Of a DNA stretch of 64,000 nt, positions 10,742-17,836 are shown in pieces (the first letter of the stretch is position 1; every line of letters begins with the position of its first letter). The stretch lies in the NCBI RefSeq assembly GCF_963678635.1, contig NC_087069.1, forward strand, positions 19,688,660 through 19,752,659, in the 5' to 3' direction. The position numbers and the translations under genes are program-made. This stretch comes from Symsagittifera roscoffensis (lineage: Eukaryota; Xenacoelomorpha; Acoela; Convolutidae). The notes beneath the pieces were generated by a model. It worked only from the letters and a program-made list of their open reading frames with translations, did not search any database and was not told the DNA's origin.

Positions 10742-11296
10742 TTATATGGTTTTTTCGATATTCAATTCAAATTTTGAAATTTCGAACAAAATTTTTCCGA
10801 TTTGCTCTATTTCTAACCAGTGAAAAAAGAAATTACCAAAATATACGTTTTTATCGTTTTGTTTTTGGTATATTGTAGTATAAACAACCGGAAGTCTATC
10901 AAATTTGGATAAACGATCAAAAGATATTCTGACAAATCTGGATTTTGTATTTGTATCAAATTCAAAACAATAATCGAATTGATGTTCCTTATCTCCAATT
11001 TCTGTTTCATAGGCTCTTCCATTGTTTTGTTTTTTACTGATCGACCACTCAATCTGAGTTAACTCTTCTAAATAAAAACATTGTTGATATATCTGACAGT
11101 ACTCTTCTTTTTTGTAATCTCCTCTCCATCTTTTTAACAAAACTATTGAACTTTCTGTATTTCTATACAAATTAAAACTAATACAATCTCCATCAACTTC
11201 ATGTGTCCACCATTCTTGTAGTTTTTTGTAGTAGTTTAATTTTAAAATCTGATAAATGTTCAATTCAGACATTGAAAACGCTTTTGATGGAAACAT
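10742..11296 (-). CDS. 184-residue protein with two PC4-like halves
   Basis: This intact reading frame has no family that I recognise by sequence. Both halves show three or four beta-like strands followed by a helix: residues ~32-77 (ISFNLYR...SSIVLLKRW...CFYLEELTQIEWSI) and ~105-178 (FVRISFDR...PVVYTTIYQ...FFFHWLEIEQIGKILFEI). This is the layout of the PC4/p15 single-strand DNA-binding fold, here in tandem, and it resembles the neighbour at 11795. A role in binding displaced single strands during element replication, or in transcription, is inferred. No signal peptide or membrane segment is visible. The start ATG at 11294-11296 is the first in frame. Confidence 0.65.
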   Translation of the reverse strand: MFPSKAFSMSELNIYQILKLNYYKKLQEWWTHEVDGDCISFNLYRNTESSIVLLKRWRGDYKKEEYCQIYQQCFYLEELTQIEWSISKKQNNGRAYETEIGDKEHQFDYCFEFDTNTKSRFVRISFDRLSKFDRLPVVYTTIYQKQNDKNVYFGNFFFHWLEIEQIGKILFEISKFELNIEKTI

Positions 11297-11794
11297 TTTT
11301 CTTACTGAAATATATGAAAAAACTTAAAAACTCGAATTGTTTTAACATTTTTAAAATATTTTGTAGTAACAGTCACCATAAATATTTTTTAATTACTTAG
11401 AGTCGAATTAGTTGCAAGGAAATTCATGCAGTCAATAAAATCTTCAAATTAAGGCAGAAAAAATTTGAAAACAACCAATGAAATTCAAAAAATCTAAAAA
11501 AAAAAATAAATAATGATAATGTTTTCAACTTGTTTGTAATTTTCTTAAATTGAGGCAAAATTTAAGTAAATTTAGATAAAAACAGTTTTTAAATAAATTT
11601 ATCTGTAATTTCATAAACAAATACTGGAAAATCATTTCATAATTGGTTAGTGTTTTATGTCAATTTCGATTAAATTGTTTGTTTTGTCTGACTTTTCCTC
11701 AGATAATACAGCTTTAAATATACACTTTAGTGAGAAAAAATAGTTTTGAACCAATAATATCTCAATTACCAAAGATGCAAAACATCACAAAGCT

Positions 11795-12346
11795 TTACTG
11801 AGGTTTACAATTATCAACAAACATAAAGTCTCCCAATATTTGGGACAGTTCTTTGAATTCATTCAAAGTATAGTTGACATATGCAACTTGCTTCAAGTCT
11901 TCATTTTCCTTTGCAGTGAAGAGTCGAATCTGAATGTAGGGCGGCTTGCTCACGTTGTACTTCTTGATTGTCACACACACCCTCCTCATGTTGTACGTTG
12001 CTATTTCATATACTCTATTACAGATGTCAAGCTCCTGATCCATAGTTGATTCTCTACCAGATTTGGCTTCATATATAGGTACGAGTCCAAGATTTTCAGC
12101 ATCGTGAATAACAGTATTCCGTATTGCGGATATTGCTTCGCCTTCTTTTTCACTAAGATAGACTTGTTGAGACTTTTCAAATTGTCCCAAATCATTTATT
12201 TTTAATAGTTGAAAGCACGGTTCCAAGCATATTTTTCCCTTGTAGGATTTTTGGAACCAAACAAATCTCCCAATTCTTTTTTGATTTTTTGAAAATTCAA
12301 TATAGTTGGAACTATCAACTTTTCTCGAGTACATTTTGAAGAACAA
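11795..12346 (-). CDS. 183-residue protein with two PC4-like halves
   Basis: The C-terminal half, residues ~124-178 (RRVCVTIKKYN...PYIQIRLFT...KQVAYVNYTLNEFKELSQIL), is the clearest PC4-like pattern in the window: strands ending in a T/S-L-x-E-F/W helix start. Residues ~15-75 repeat the pattern more loosely (KRIGRFVWF...ICLEPCFQL...QVYLSEKEGEAISAI). The gene is divergent from the one at 12539 and shares a 192-bp promoter region with CArG boxes. Inferred role: ssDNA binding or transcriptional coactivation for the element. The PC4 reading is by eye and needs a structure-based comparison. Confidence 0.7.
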   Translation of the reverse strand: MFFKMYSRKVDSSNYIEFSKNQKRIGRFVWFQKSYKGKICLEPCFQLLKINDLGQFEKSQQVYLSEKEGEAISAIRNTVIHDAENLGLVPIYEAKSGRESTMDQELDICNRVYEIATYNMRRVCVTIKKYNVSKPPYIQIRLFTAKENEDLKQVAYVNYTLNEFKELSQILGDFMFVDNCKPQ

Positions 12347-12538
12347 ACTGATCAGATGAGGAGAAATGAGAGAAATGACTTTGAGTTTAAATGAAAATGG
12401 AAGTAAGCAGTATGAGTCATCACCATTTCCATATATGGAAGTAGTACCAAATATGGAAGGATTCCTCTATATGGAAGCTGCGTAGGCGTTACTACTACTA
12501 TATAACTCCACCATTTTCTGCAAAAATCATTTTTCCCA
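12347..12538. promoter_or_regulatory. Divergent promoter with CArG boxes and TATA
   Basis: Two exact CC(A/T)6GG boxes, CCATATATGG at 12429-12438 and CCAAATATGG at 12447-12456, are followed by a near-match ending at 12474. These fit serum response factor sites. GCGTAGGCGTTAC at about 12479-12491 echoes the GCGTAGGCG motif of the 17.4-kb promoter. TATATAA at 12499-12505 lies ~34-40 bp before the ATG at 12539, which implies a very short leader for that gene. Confidence 0.65.
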
Positions 12539-13138
12539 ATGGCAGCTGCTATGTGTCAAGCTCTTCCCAGCTTTTATTCAGATTATAATAGTAAATCATT
12601 GTTTATTTCTGTTTCCAACGATTTTTACGAAAAATACATAGTAACCCAACATTATTGCGTCTCTACTCACGATTCTTTCTGTTCCTTGGGAAATTGCAAA
12701 TTTCATATAGTTTTAATTGGAACTTCCCTTAGCCAAATTCTTCAGAGATTAGACAAATATCAATACATCTATCAAGAAATTGATTGTCTTTACACTTTGT
12801 ACAAGCACAGATTCTTTTCGAGTATTGTCACATCAAGTGGGGAAGTCTTCAATCAGCTTAGTTGTGGAGTGCAGCATAATTTACGATGGAAAGGAGCAGA
12901 AAAAACACCAAGCGTATCAAGGAAACGACTTGTTCGCAAAAAGTTCAAAAAACATTATCTAAGTTCTAATCAAAAACTTGCATCTACGCAAACTCTTGGT
13001 TCAGCATTTTTAGACAGAATTCGTAAAGTACAAAACTCAAAATATGAACATGATTTGTTAAAAATAATTGATTGTTTTATTGATGGTTATGGATTTGTAA
13101 ATAGTGATCATGTCAATTTTTCAATAAAAAACTTCTGA
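12539..13138 (+). CDS. 199-residue protein of unknown function with basic centre
   Basis: This intact frame begins with ATG in a good context (CCCAATGG) just after a TATA box. The N-terminal ~100 residues are mixed and Cys-containing. A basic cluster (SRKRLVRKKFKK, residues ~126-137) could be a nuclear signal or nucleic-acid contact. The C-terminal ~60 residues (from KLASTQTLGSAFLDRIRKVQ) are duplicated as a separate fragment at 14727-14888, and the substitutions there are largely conservative. It converges on the gene at 13694. I do not recognise the family. Confidence 0.7.
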   Translation: MAAAMCQALPSFYSDYNSKSLFISVSNDFYEKYIVTQHYCVSTHDSFCSLGNCKFHIVLIGTSLSQILQRLDKYQYIYQEIDCLYTLYKHRFFSSIVTSSGEVFNQLSCGVQHNLRWKGAEKTPSVSRKRLVRKKFKKHYLSSNQKLASTQTLGSAFLDRIRKVQNSKYEHDLLKIIDCFIDGYGFVNSDHVNFSIKNF

Positions 13139-13693
13139 TATTCCATCTTTTTTCTCTCATATGTTTACAAAGTTACCATTAATTACCGAAATAAAAATCA
13201 CCGTTGTCAAAAACATTTGCAAAAAAGTTTTCAAACATGTAAGAAAGATGAAATATTTCTTTTGATTTTTAAAAAGTTGCAAAAAACATTTCAATTTTTT
13301 TAACAAAATGTAAAAAGTGAAAAGATGCGAAAAGTGTTTTACTTTTTTAACAAGATGTTTCATTTTTTCACTACAAATACAAAAAGTGTTTTACTTTTTT
13401 CAAGAAAATGCGAAAAGTGTTTCAATTTTTTCTTCAAAAGGCTAAAAGTGTGTTCATCGATTAGGAAACTTTTTACTTCTGTACAGTTTTTCTAGTGTGT
13501 TTCCAAATTTTTGGGCAAAAATTAACCCAATTTCTTCAATATGTGTGCAAGTTCGGAGCACTTAACTAGGTTCTAATTGTTTTTCAATGGTTTACCTTGA
13601 ACCTCTCATCTATTCTCATAATTAAAATGAAATTGAAGAAATTAATTACAGAAAACGAAGTCAAAACCAAACAACCTTTATTTACAAAAACAT
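13139..13693. other. Convergent intergenic region with degenerate short repeats
   Basis: The two flanking genes end toward each other here. Bases ~13200-13460 contain loosely repeated units of about 30-40 bp built around GCGAAAAGTG, TTTTACTTTTTT and (A)ACAAGATG. Similar units fill 14930-15530, the equivalent gap in the second tandem copy. No gene is seen. Confidence 0.55.
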
Positions 13694-14197
13694 TTAATCA
13701 AAGAGCTGTCGAGCAGCAGAAGAGTTCTGGAGGTTCTCTATAGAACGCAGAGCTGGACGAGGTTCCATTGCTGGTGGTTCTTGTGGAGGAGTGTTTTGAG
13801 GCGTCATTGTTTCTGATAATCCCTCATCTTCATCTATTGTGATGGGGTTTTCGACTGGTCCTTCCTCCTCCCAAGGAAAAAGAAAGTCGTCGACTGGTTG
13901 AGCCACAAATCTTGAGTCCGGAATCTCGGGATATTTCATTCCCACATGATCAGAAACTTCCCCCATCATTTGCATTGTTCCAAGTTGGTTCTCTGTGATG
14001 GGAACTTGCATCATATGATGTTCGTTGAAATCCCTTCGCATCACTTCCACCATGTGCCAGACTTGGATTGGGATGTCCATTCGTGCCAGAAAAACTCCAG
14101 AGACTGTTTCTCGCACTTGAATTTGTACTAGATCAGGCGAAAATTCCACCGAGAACATAAGGTTGCTGTTTTGCACTGAGAAGATCATTTTGAGCAA
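13694..14197 (-). CDS. PC4-like protein with acidic tail, copy A
   Basis: Residues ~5-57 (IFSVQNSNLMFSVEFS...LVQIQVRET...ARMDIPIQVWHMVEVMRRDF) show the strand-strand-strand-helix pattern of PC4, including a x-P-x-x-W helix start. The rest is acidic and Pro-rich and looks disordered, with Thr-Pro sites and a C-terminal ARQLFD. It is a paralogue of the product of 15715-16212, with most residues the same, the closest matches being in the PC4-like part and the C-terminal ALRSIENLQN...AARQLFD. Inferred role: ssDNA-binding or transcription cofactor. The start ATG at 14197 is shared by position in both copies. Confidence 0.75.
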   Translation of the reverse strand: MLKMIFSVQNSNLMFSVEFSPDLVQIQVRETVSGVFLARMDIPIQVWHMVEVMRRDFNEHHMMQVPITENQLGTMQMMGEVSDHVGMKYPEIPDSRFVAQPVDDFLFPWEEEGPVENPITIDEDEGLSETMTPQNTPPQEPPAMEPRPALRSIENLQNSSAARQLFD

Positions 14198-14339
14198 TAA
14201 ATTGAGTACAAGAGTAAAAACAAGAAAGAGTTGAGAGAGGGTGAAAGTTGACTGTGGTTAAGCTGAAATTAAGGTATTTAGAGCTGGGAGAGGAGGTAGT
14301 TGACGGTAGTTAAGTTGAAAATGAAATGATTTTTAGTTA

Positions 14340-14560
14340 GGAGTGAAGGGTATCTTCAACTGGAATGTGTAGGTTCAACCAATCAGAATGGATTTTCCTT
14401 ATTTGGATTGTAGTCGTGTCCAATCAGATTTTAGTTTCCTTTTATGGAATTCTTATAGAAAACTCGTGTCCAATTGGAAACAAAGTTACACATTGTCGTT
14501 TCCAATCACAAAAATGTTCATTTTTGTTCAAGTTGTCGTATCCAATCAGAGAAACTTTAT
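14340..14560. promoter_or_regulatory. CCAAT-rich upstream region, copy A
   Basis: Upstream of the minus-strand gene at 14197 there are CCAAT-type boxes at about 14378 (ACCAATCAGA), 14410, 14470, 14500 and 14540. The same block, box for box, precedes the paralogue at 16212. A TTTATAAGG stretch follows at 14546. NF-Y use is inferred from the consensus. Confidence 0.6.
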
Positions 14561-14726
14561 AAGGATTTAAGTCTTCCAAATAAGTAATAATATACACAAA
14601 AGCAATCGCAAAAATAAATGACCAAAAATTGTTTGCTGTAAAAATAAGAAATATTGTCGATACAAGTAACAAAAGAAGGAAAATTAATAAAAGTAGCATC
14701 TCTGCAACTTTTTCTTTTCTGCTCAG

Positions 14727-14888
14727 AAGCTTGCGTCCACTCAGACTCTTGGATCAGCTTTTTTGGAAAGGATTCGAAAAGTTCAAAACTCAAAGTATGA
14801 GACTGACTTGTTGAAAATTGATGATTGTTTTATTGATGGTTTTGGTACCGTAAATAGTGAGCGTATCAATTTTTCTATTAATAATTGA
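14727..14888 (+). pseudogene. Truncated copy of the 12539 gene C terminus
   Basis: This 53-codon frame ends in TGA at 14886-14888 and matches the last 54 residues of the 12539 product, with mostly conservative changes (LGSAFLERIRKVQNSKYET against LGSAFLDRIRKVQNSKYEH). There is no in-frame ATG. It is preceded directly by TTTTTCTTTTCTGCTCAG, which looks like a 3' splice site. It may be a dead fragment left by the tandem duplication, or a live 3' exon; the retained frame keeps the second option open. Confidence 0.7.
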
Positions 14889-15714
14889 TTATTTGTTAAT
14901 AAAAATCTTGTCAAAATTGTTTTTATATAAATCAAGAGTTTTTTCGCAAGATGTAATTTTTGGTTTGGTTTTTTTCAACACGTTTGCAAAAATTTAATTA
15001 AACTTTTTTACAAGATGCAAAAACTGATTTGGTTTTTTCAACAAGTCAGCAAAAATTTTCAACAAATTTTTGTGTTAGATGCAAGTTTTTTCGTGGTTTT
15101 TTTGAAAACAAATGCAAAAATCAAACTTATTTTTTCTTATTCATATGCAAAAACTGCAAAATTTTATTGTAAAAAACTTGTTAAATAAAGCTAATTTTTT
15201 TTTCATAATTGCTGACTTTGAGTACTATTCCCCATCTTAATACATTGTTTTTCCCAATATTTTTGATTAATATACATGCAAATAAGAGATTTTTTTATGA
15301 TCAAAATTAAAACAAAGATTTTCATTTTCTGAATTATTAAATGTGCAAGAAAATCCTCTTTCAGTTTTCTTTAAAATGCGAAAATATTTAATGAAATTTT
15401 TCTCGATTTGCGAGATTTTCTTTGATTTTTTTAACAAGTGTGCAAAAAAAAATTATGAAAAGTTTTGCATGGTGCAAAAATAATGTAAAATTTTCAACAT
15501 GCTTGCAAAAATTGGTTTAATTTTTTGCCATCTTTCTAACAAATTTCTATAAAAGTATTGACCAGATGCATAATTAGTTTCATTTTTAACAAAATTTTAC
15601 CATTAAAATTTATTAATAAACTTTTCTATGATCTCTTTGTTCCTATCTCTTGAAAAAAAATTTAGTAGATACAAAGAAATTAAATTACAAAGCACAAGAC
15701 AGTAACCAATTTAT
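14889..15714. other. Intergenic region with short degenerate repeats, copy B
   Basis: The stretch is AT-rich, with repeated units around TTTGCAAAAATT, CAAGATGC and TTTTTTCAACA. It corresponds to 13139-13693 but is longer. It contains the lone iteron at 15227-15247. No gene is seen. Confidence 0.5.
15227..15247 (-). promoter_or_regulatory. Internal iteron
   Basis: The reverse complement of this site matches the inverted-repeat iteron CAATGTATTAAGATAGGGAA with a single difference. It lies alone in the non-coding gap between convergent genes, in the middle of the element. It may be a second binding site for whatever recognises the ends. Confidence 0.6.
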
Positions 15715-16212
15715 TTACAAATCAAAGAGCTGTCGAGCAGCTGAGTTCTCAAAATTTTGCAAGTTCTCAATGGAGCGCAAAGCTGGTCTTGCCTCCATCA
15801 CTGGTGGTTCGCTGACTGGAGTTCTTGGCTCAGAGAACCCCTCATCCTCTTCGATGTTAATTGGGTTGTCCACAGATCCCTCTTCCCAAGGAAAGAGGAA
15901 ATCGTTGAATGGTTGGGCTACATATCTAGAGTCAGGAATTTCGGGGTAGTTCATTCCAACATGCTCGGCCACTTCCTCCATCATTTGCATTTCTCCAAGT
16001 TGATTCTCTGTAGGAGGTACTTGCGTTATATGATGATCGTTAAAATCCCTTCGCATCACTTCCACCATATGCCAGACTTGGATTGGGATGTCCATTCGTG
16101 TCAGAAAAACTCCAGAGACTGTTTCTCGCACTTGGATTTGTACTAAATCAGCCGAAAATTCCACCGAGAACATAAGGTTGTTGTTTTGCACTGAGAAGAT
16201 CATTTTGAGCAA
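15715..16212 (-). CDS. PC4-like protein with acidic tail, copy B
   Basis: This 165-residue paralogue of the 13694 product keeps the PC4-like part (residues ~5-57) nearly unchanged. It keeps the pattern PEIPDSR(Y/F)VAQP...DFLFPWEE and the C-terminal ALRSIENLQN...SAARQLFDL. The linker is more diverged and carries one Thr-Pro site (EPRTPVSEPP). Both copies have remained open despite third-position and linker divergence, so both appear to have been under selection. The start ATG at 16212 has the same context (AAAATGATC on the minus strand) as copy A. Confidence 0.75.
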   Translation of the reverse strand: MLKMIFSVQNNNLMFSVEFSADLVQIQVRETVSGVFLTRMDIPIQVWHMVEVMRRDFNDHHITQVPPTENQLGEMQMMEEVAEHVGMNYPEIPDSRYVAQPFNDFLFPWEEGSVDNPINIEEDEGFSEPRTPVSEPPVMEARPALRSIENLQNFENSAARQLFDL

Positions 16213-16369
16213 TAAGTTGAGAAAGTGATTAAAAACAAGATTTAAAGTTGAGAGGGTAAAAGTTGACTGTGGTTAAGTTGAAATTATTGTTTTTAGAGCT
16301 GAGAGAGGAGGTAGTTGACGGTAGTTAAGTTGAAAATAAAATGATTTTTAGTTAAGAGTGAAGGGTATC

Positions 16370-16570
16370 TTCAACTGGAATGTATGGGTTTAACCAATCA
16401 GAATGGATTTTCCTTATTTGGATTGTAGTCGTGTCCAATCAGATTTTAGTTTCCTTTTATGGAATTCTTATAGAAAACTCGTGTCCAATTGGAAACAAAG
16501 TTACACATTGTCGTTTCCAATCACAAAAATGTTCATTTTTGTTCAAGTTGTCATATCCAATCAGAGGAAC
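16370..16570. promoter_or_regulatory. CCAAT-rich upstream region, copy B
   Basis: This is the counterpart of 14340-14560, with CCAAT-type boxes at about 16394, 16434, 16484, 16517 and 16557 at the same spacing. Conservation of box order in both duplicates supports a regulatory role. Confidence 0.6.
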
Positions 16571-16731
16571 CTTTTAAGGACTTAAGTCTTCCAAATAAGT
16601 AAAAATATATACAAAAGCAATCGCAAAAATAAATGACCAAAAGTTGTTTGCTGTAAAAATAAGAAATATTGCCGATATAAGTAACAAAAGAAGAAAAATT
16701 AATAAAAGTAAGATCTCTGCAAGTTTTCTCA

Positions 16732-17319
16732 TCAAGTTAACTGAATTTTTTGTATATAATCGATGAGAAATTGCTGATTTTTCAGCAGATATTCAAGTTC
16801 TTTAATTTTGATGTAGATTTGAGATGATAACTCAAAGTTGATGAATTTTTCAAAGCAAATCTCTGGAAATCTGATACCAAACCTGATCATGCAAGATTTT
16901 GAACTTTGAAAGTCCTTAAAAAAATGGAGGAATAAAGAACTTTGCTGGGGAGTTTTGACAAATTTGGGAGTTGGATATGGAATAAAAAGAGTTTTTGAAA
17001 TATTATCGTACGACTTTTTTATCAACTTCAAATTTTCTAAAATAAATAAAATTTCTTTTCTAGTCAAGTGTAACTCAGCTGTAAGTTTATAGCTTTGATA
17101 CGCAATATGTGAATCAAAAGTAAACTCTTTGATTGAGTAAGTTTCTCTAAAGAGACCTTTACTTAGTCGGAGAACTGTATTTTGGACAACATAAACGTCC
17201 AAAAAATTGTGAAAAAAGTAAGAATCTACATCTATTTCATCAATAAGGAAATCACACGGAATATTTTCTTTTTTCTTGTAGAGTAATTCGAGGAAGTTCA
17301 AATGCTTTTTAATTGACAT
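16732..17319 (-). CDS. 195-residue protein, possible PC4-like halves
   Basis: This intact frame is divergent from the polymerase gene and shares its 517-bp upstream region. Residues ~75-105 (AYQSYKLTAELHLTRKEILFILENL) and ~140-185 (SKSCMIRFGIRF...FINFELSSQIYIKIKELEYLL) again show strands leading into a helix. The match to PC4 is weaker than for the genes at 11795 and 13694. Many Phe, Ile, Lys and Tyr codons reflect the AT bias. I do not recognise the family. Co-regulation with the polymerase is likely from the arrangement. Confidence 0.6.
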   Translation of the reverse strand: MSIKKHLNFLELLYKKKENIPCDFLIDEIDVDSYFFHNFLDVYVVQNTVLRLSKGLFRETYSIKEFTFDSHIAYQSYKLTAELHLTRKEILFILENLKLIKKSYDNISKTLFIPYPTPKFVKTPQQSSLFLHFFKDFQSSKSCMIRFGIRFPEICFEKFINFELSSQIYIKIKELEYLLKNQQFLIDYIQKIQLT

Positions 17320-17418
17320 TCTTCAAAAATGAATATTTTGGATCCAAAGTTATGTCTAGGAACTGCTTAGTTCTGATTGATTGAGAATTTTTCTGGAAAA
17401 TTCTAGAACTTTCAAAGG

Positions 17419-17656
17419 AATGACGTCATTACCATAATAGGAAAATTGCGTAGGTGTTGACGTCACTTCTATTTATAGAATGACGTCATTATCATAAAAG
17501 GAACATTGCGTAGGTGGTGACGTTACTTCTATTCAAAGAATGACGTCATTACCATAAAAAGAAAGTTGCGTAGGCGGTGACGTCACTTCTATTCAAAGAA
17601 TGATGTCATTACCGTAAAAGGATTATTGCGTAGGCGTCATTGATAGTATAAATACG
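17419..17656. promoter_or_regulatory. 60-bp repeat enhancer with CRE sites, and TATA box of the polymerase gene
   Basis: Four exact-length 60-bp units (17421, 17481, 17541, 17601) each carry a TGACGTCATT site and most also a GTGACGTCAC site, separated by a conserved TTGCGTAGG(T/C)G motif. TGACGTCA is the consensus for CREB/ATF factors. The array is followed by TATAAATA at 17647-17654 and a CCAATCAGAAA box at about 17692. It lies between the divergent gene at 17319 and the polymerase and probably drives both. Confidence 0.75.
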
Positions 17657-17836
17657 CTTATTTTATTGGGTTAAATCATTCATTTTGTTTGCCAATCAGA
17701 AACAGTCAATTGAATTTTACTTCAAATTTTACATTTCGTTACTTCACGAAAAGTTAGTATTTTCATTCAATTGGTACTTTAAGTTTTTAATTTTGGAACA
17801 TTTCTAAAGTCCCAGTTTTTTTTTTTTTTTTAGATA

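Larger units (their letters stand above)
12970..16735. repeat. Diverged ~2-kb tandem duplication
   Basis: The block made of the C terminus of the 12539 gene, the intergenic repeats, the 13694 gene and its promoter (about 12970-14715) recurs as 14716-16735. The two PC4-like genes are offset by 2021 bp, while the gene fragments are offset by 1753 bp, so the intergenic gap has since changed length. Homology ends at about 14715 and 16735, just inside the 3' end of the gene at 16732. Confidence 0.8.

Noticed and set aside
17421-17640. CRISPR-like array
   Set aside because: Units are contiguous 60-bp repeats without unique spacers and contain CRE sites and a TATA box downstream, in animal DNA.
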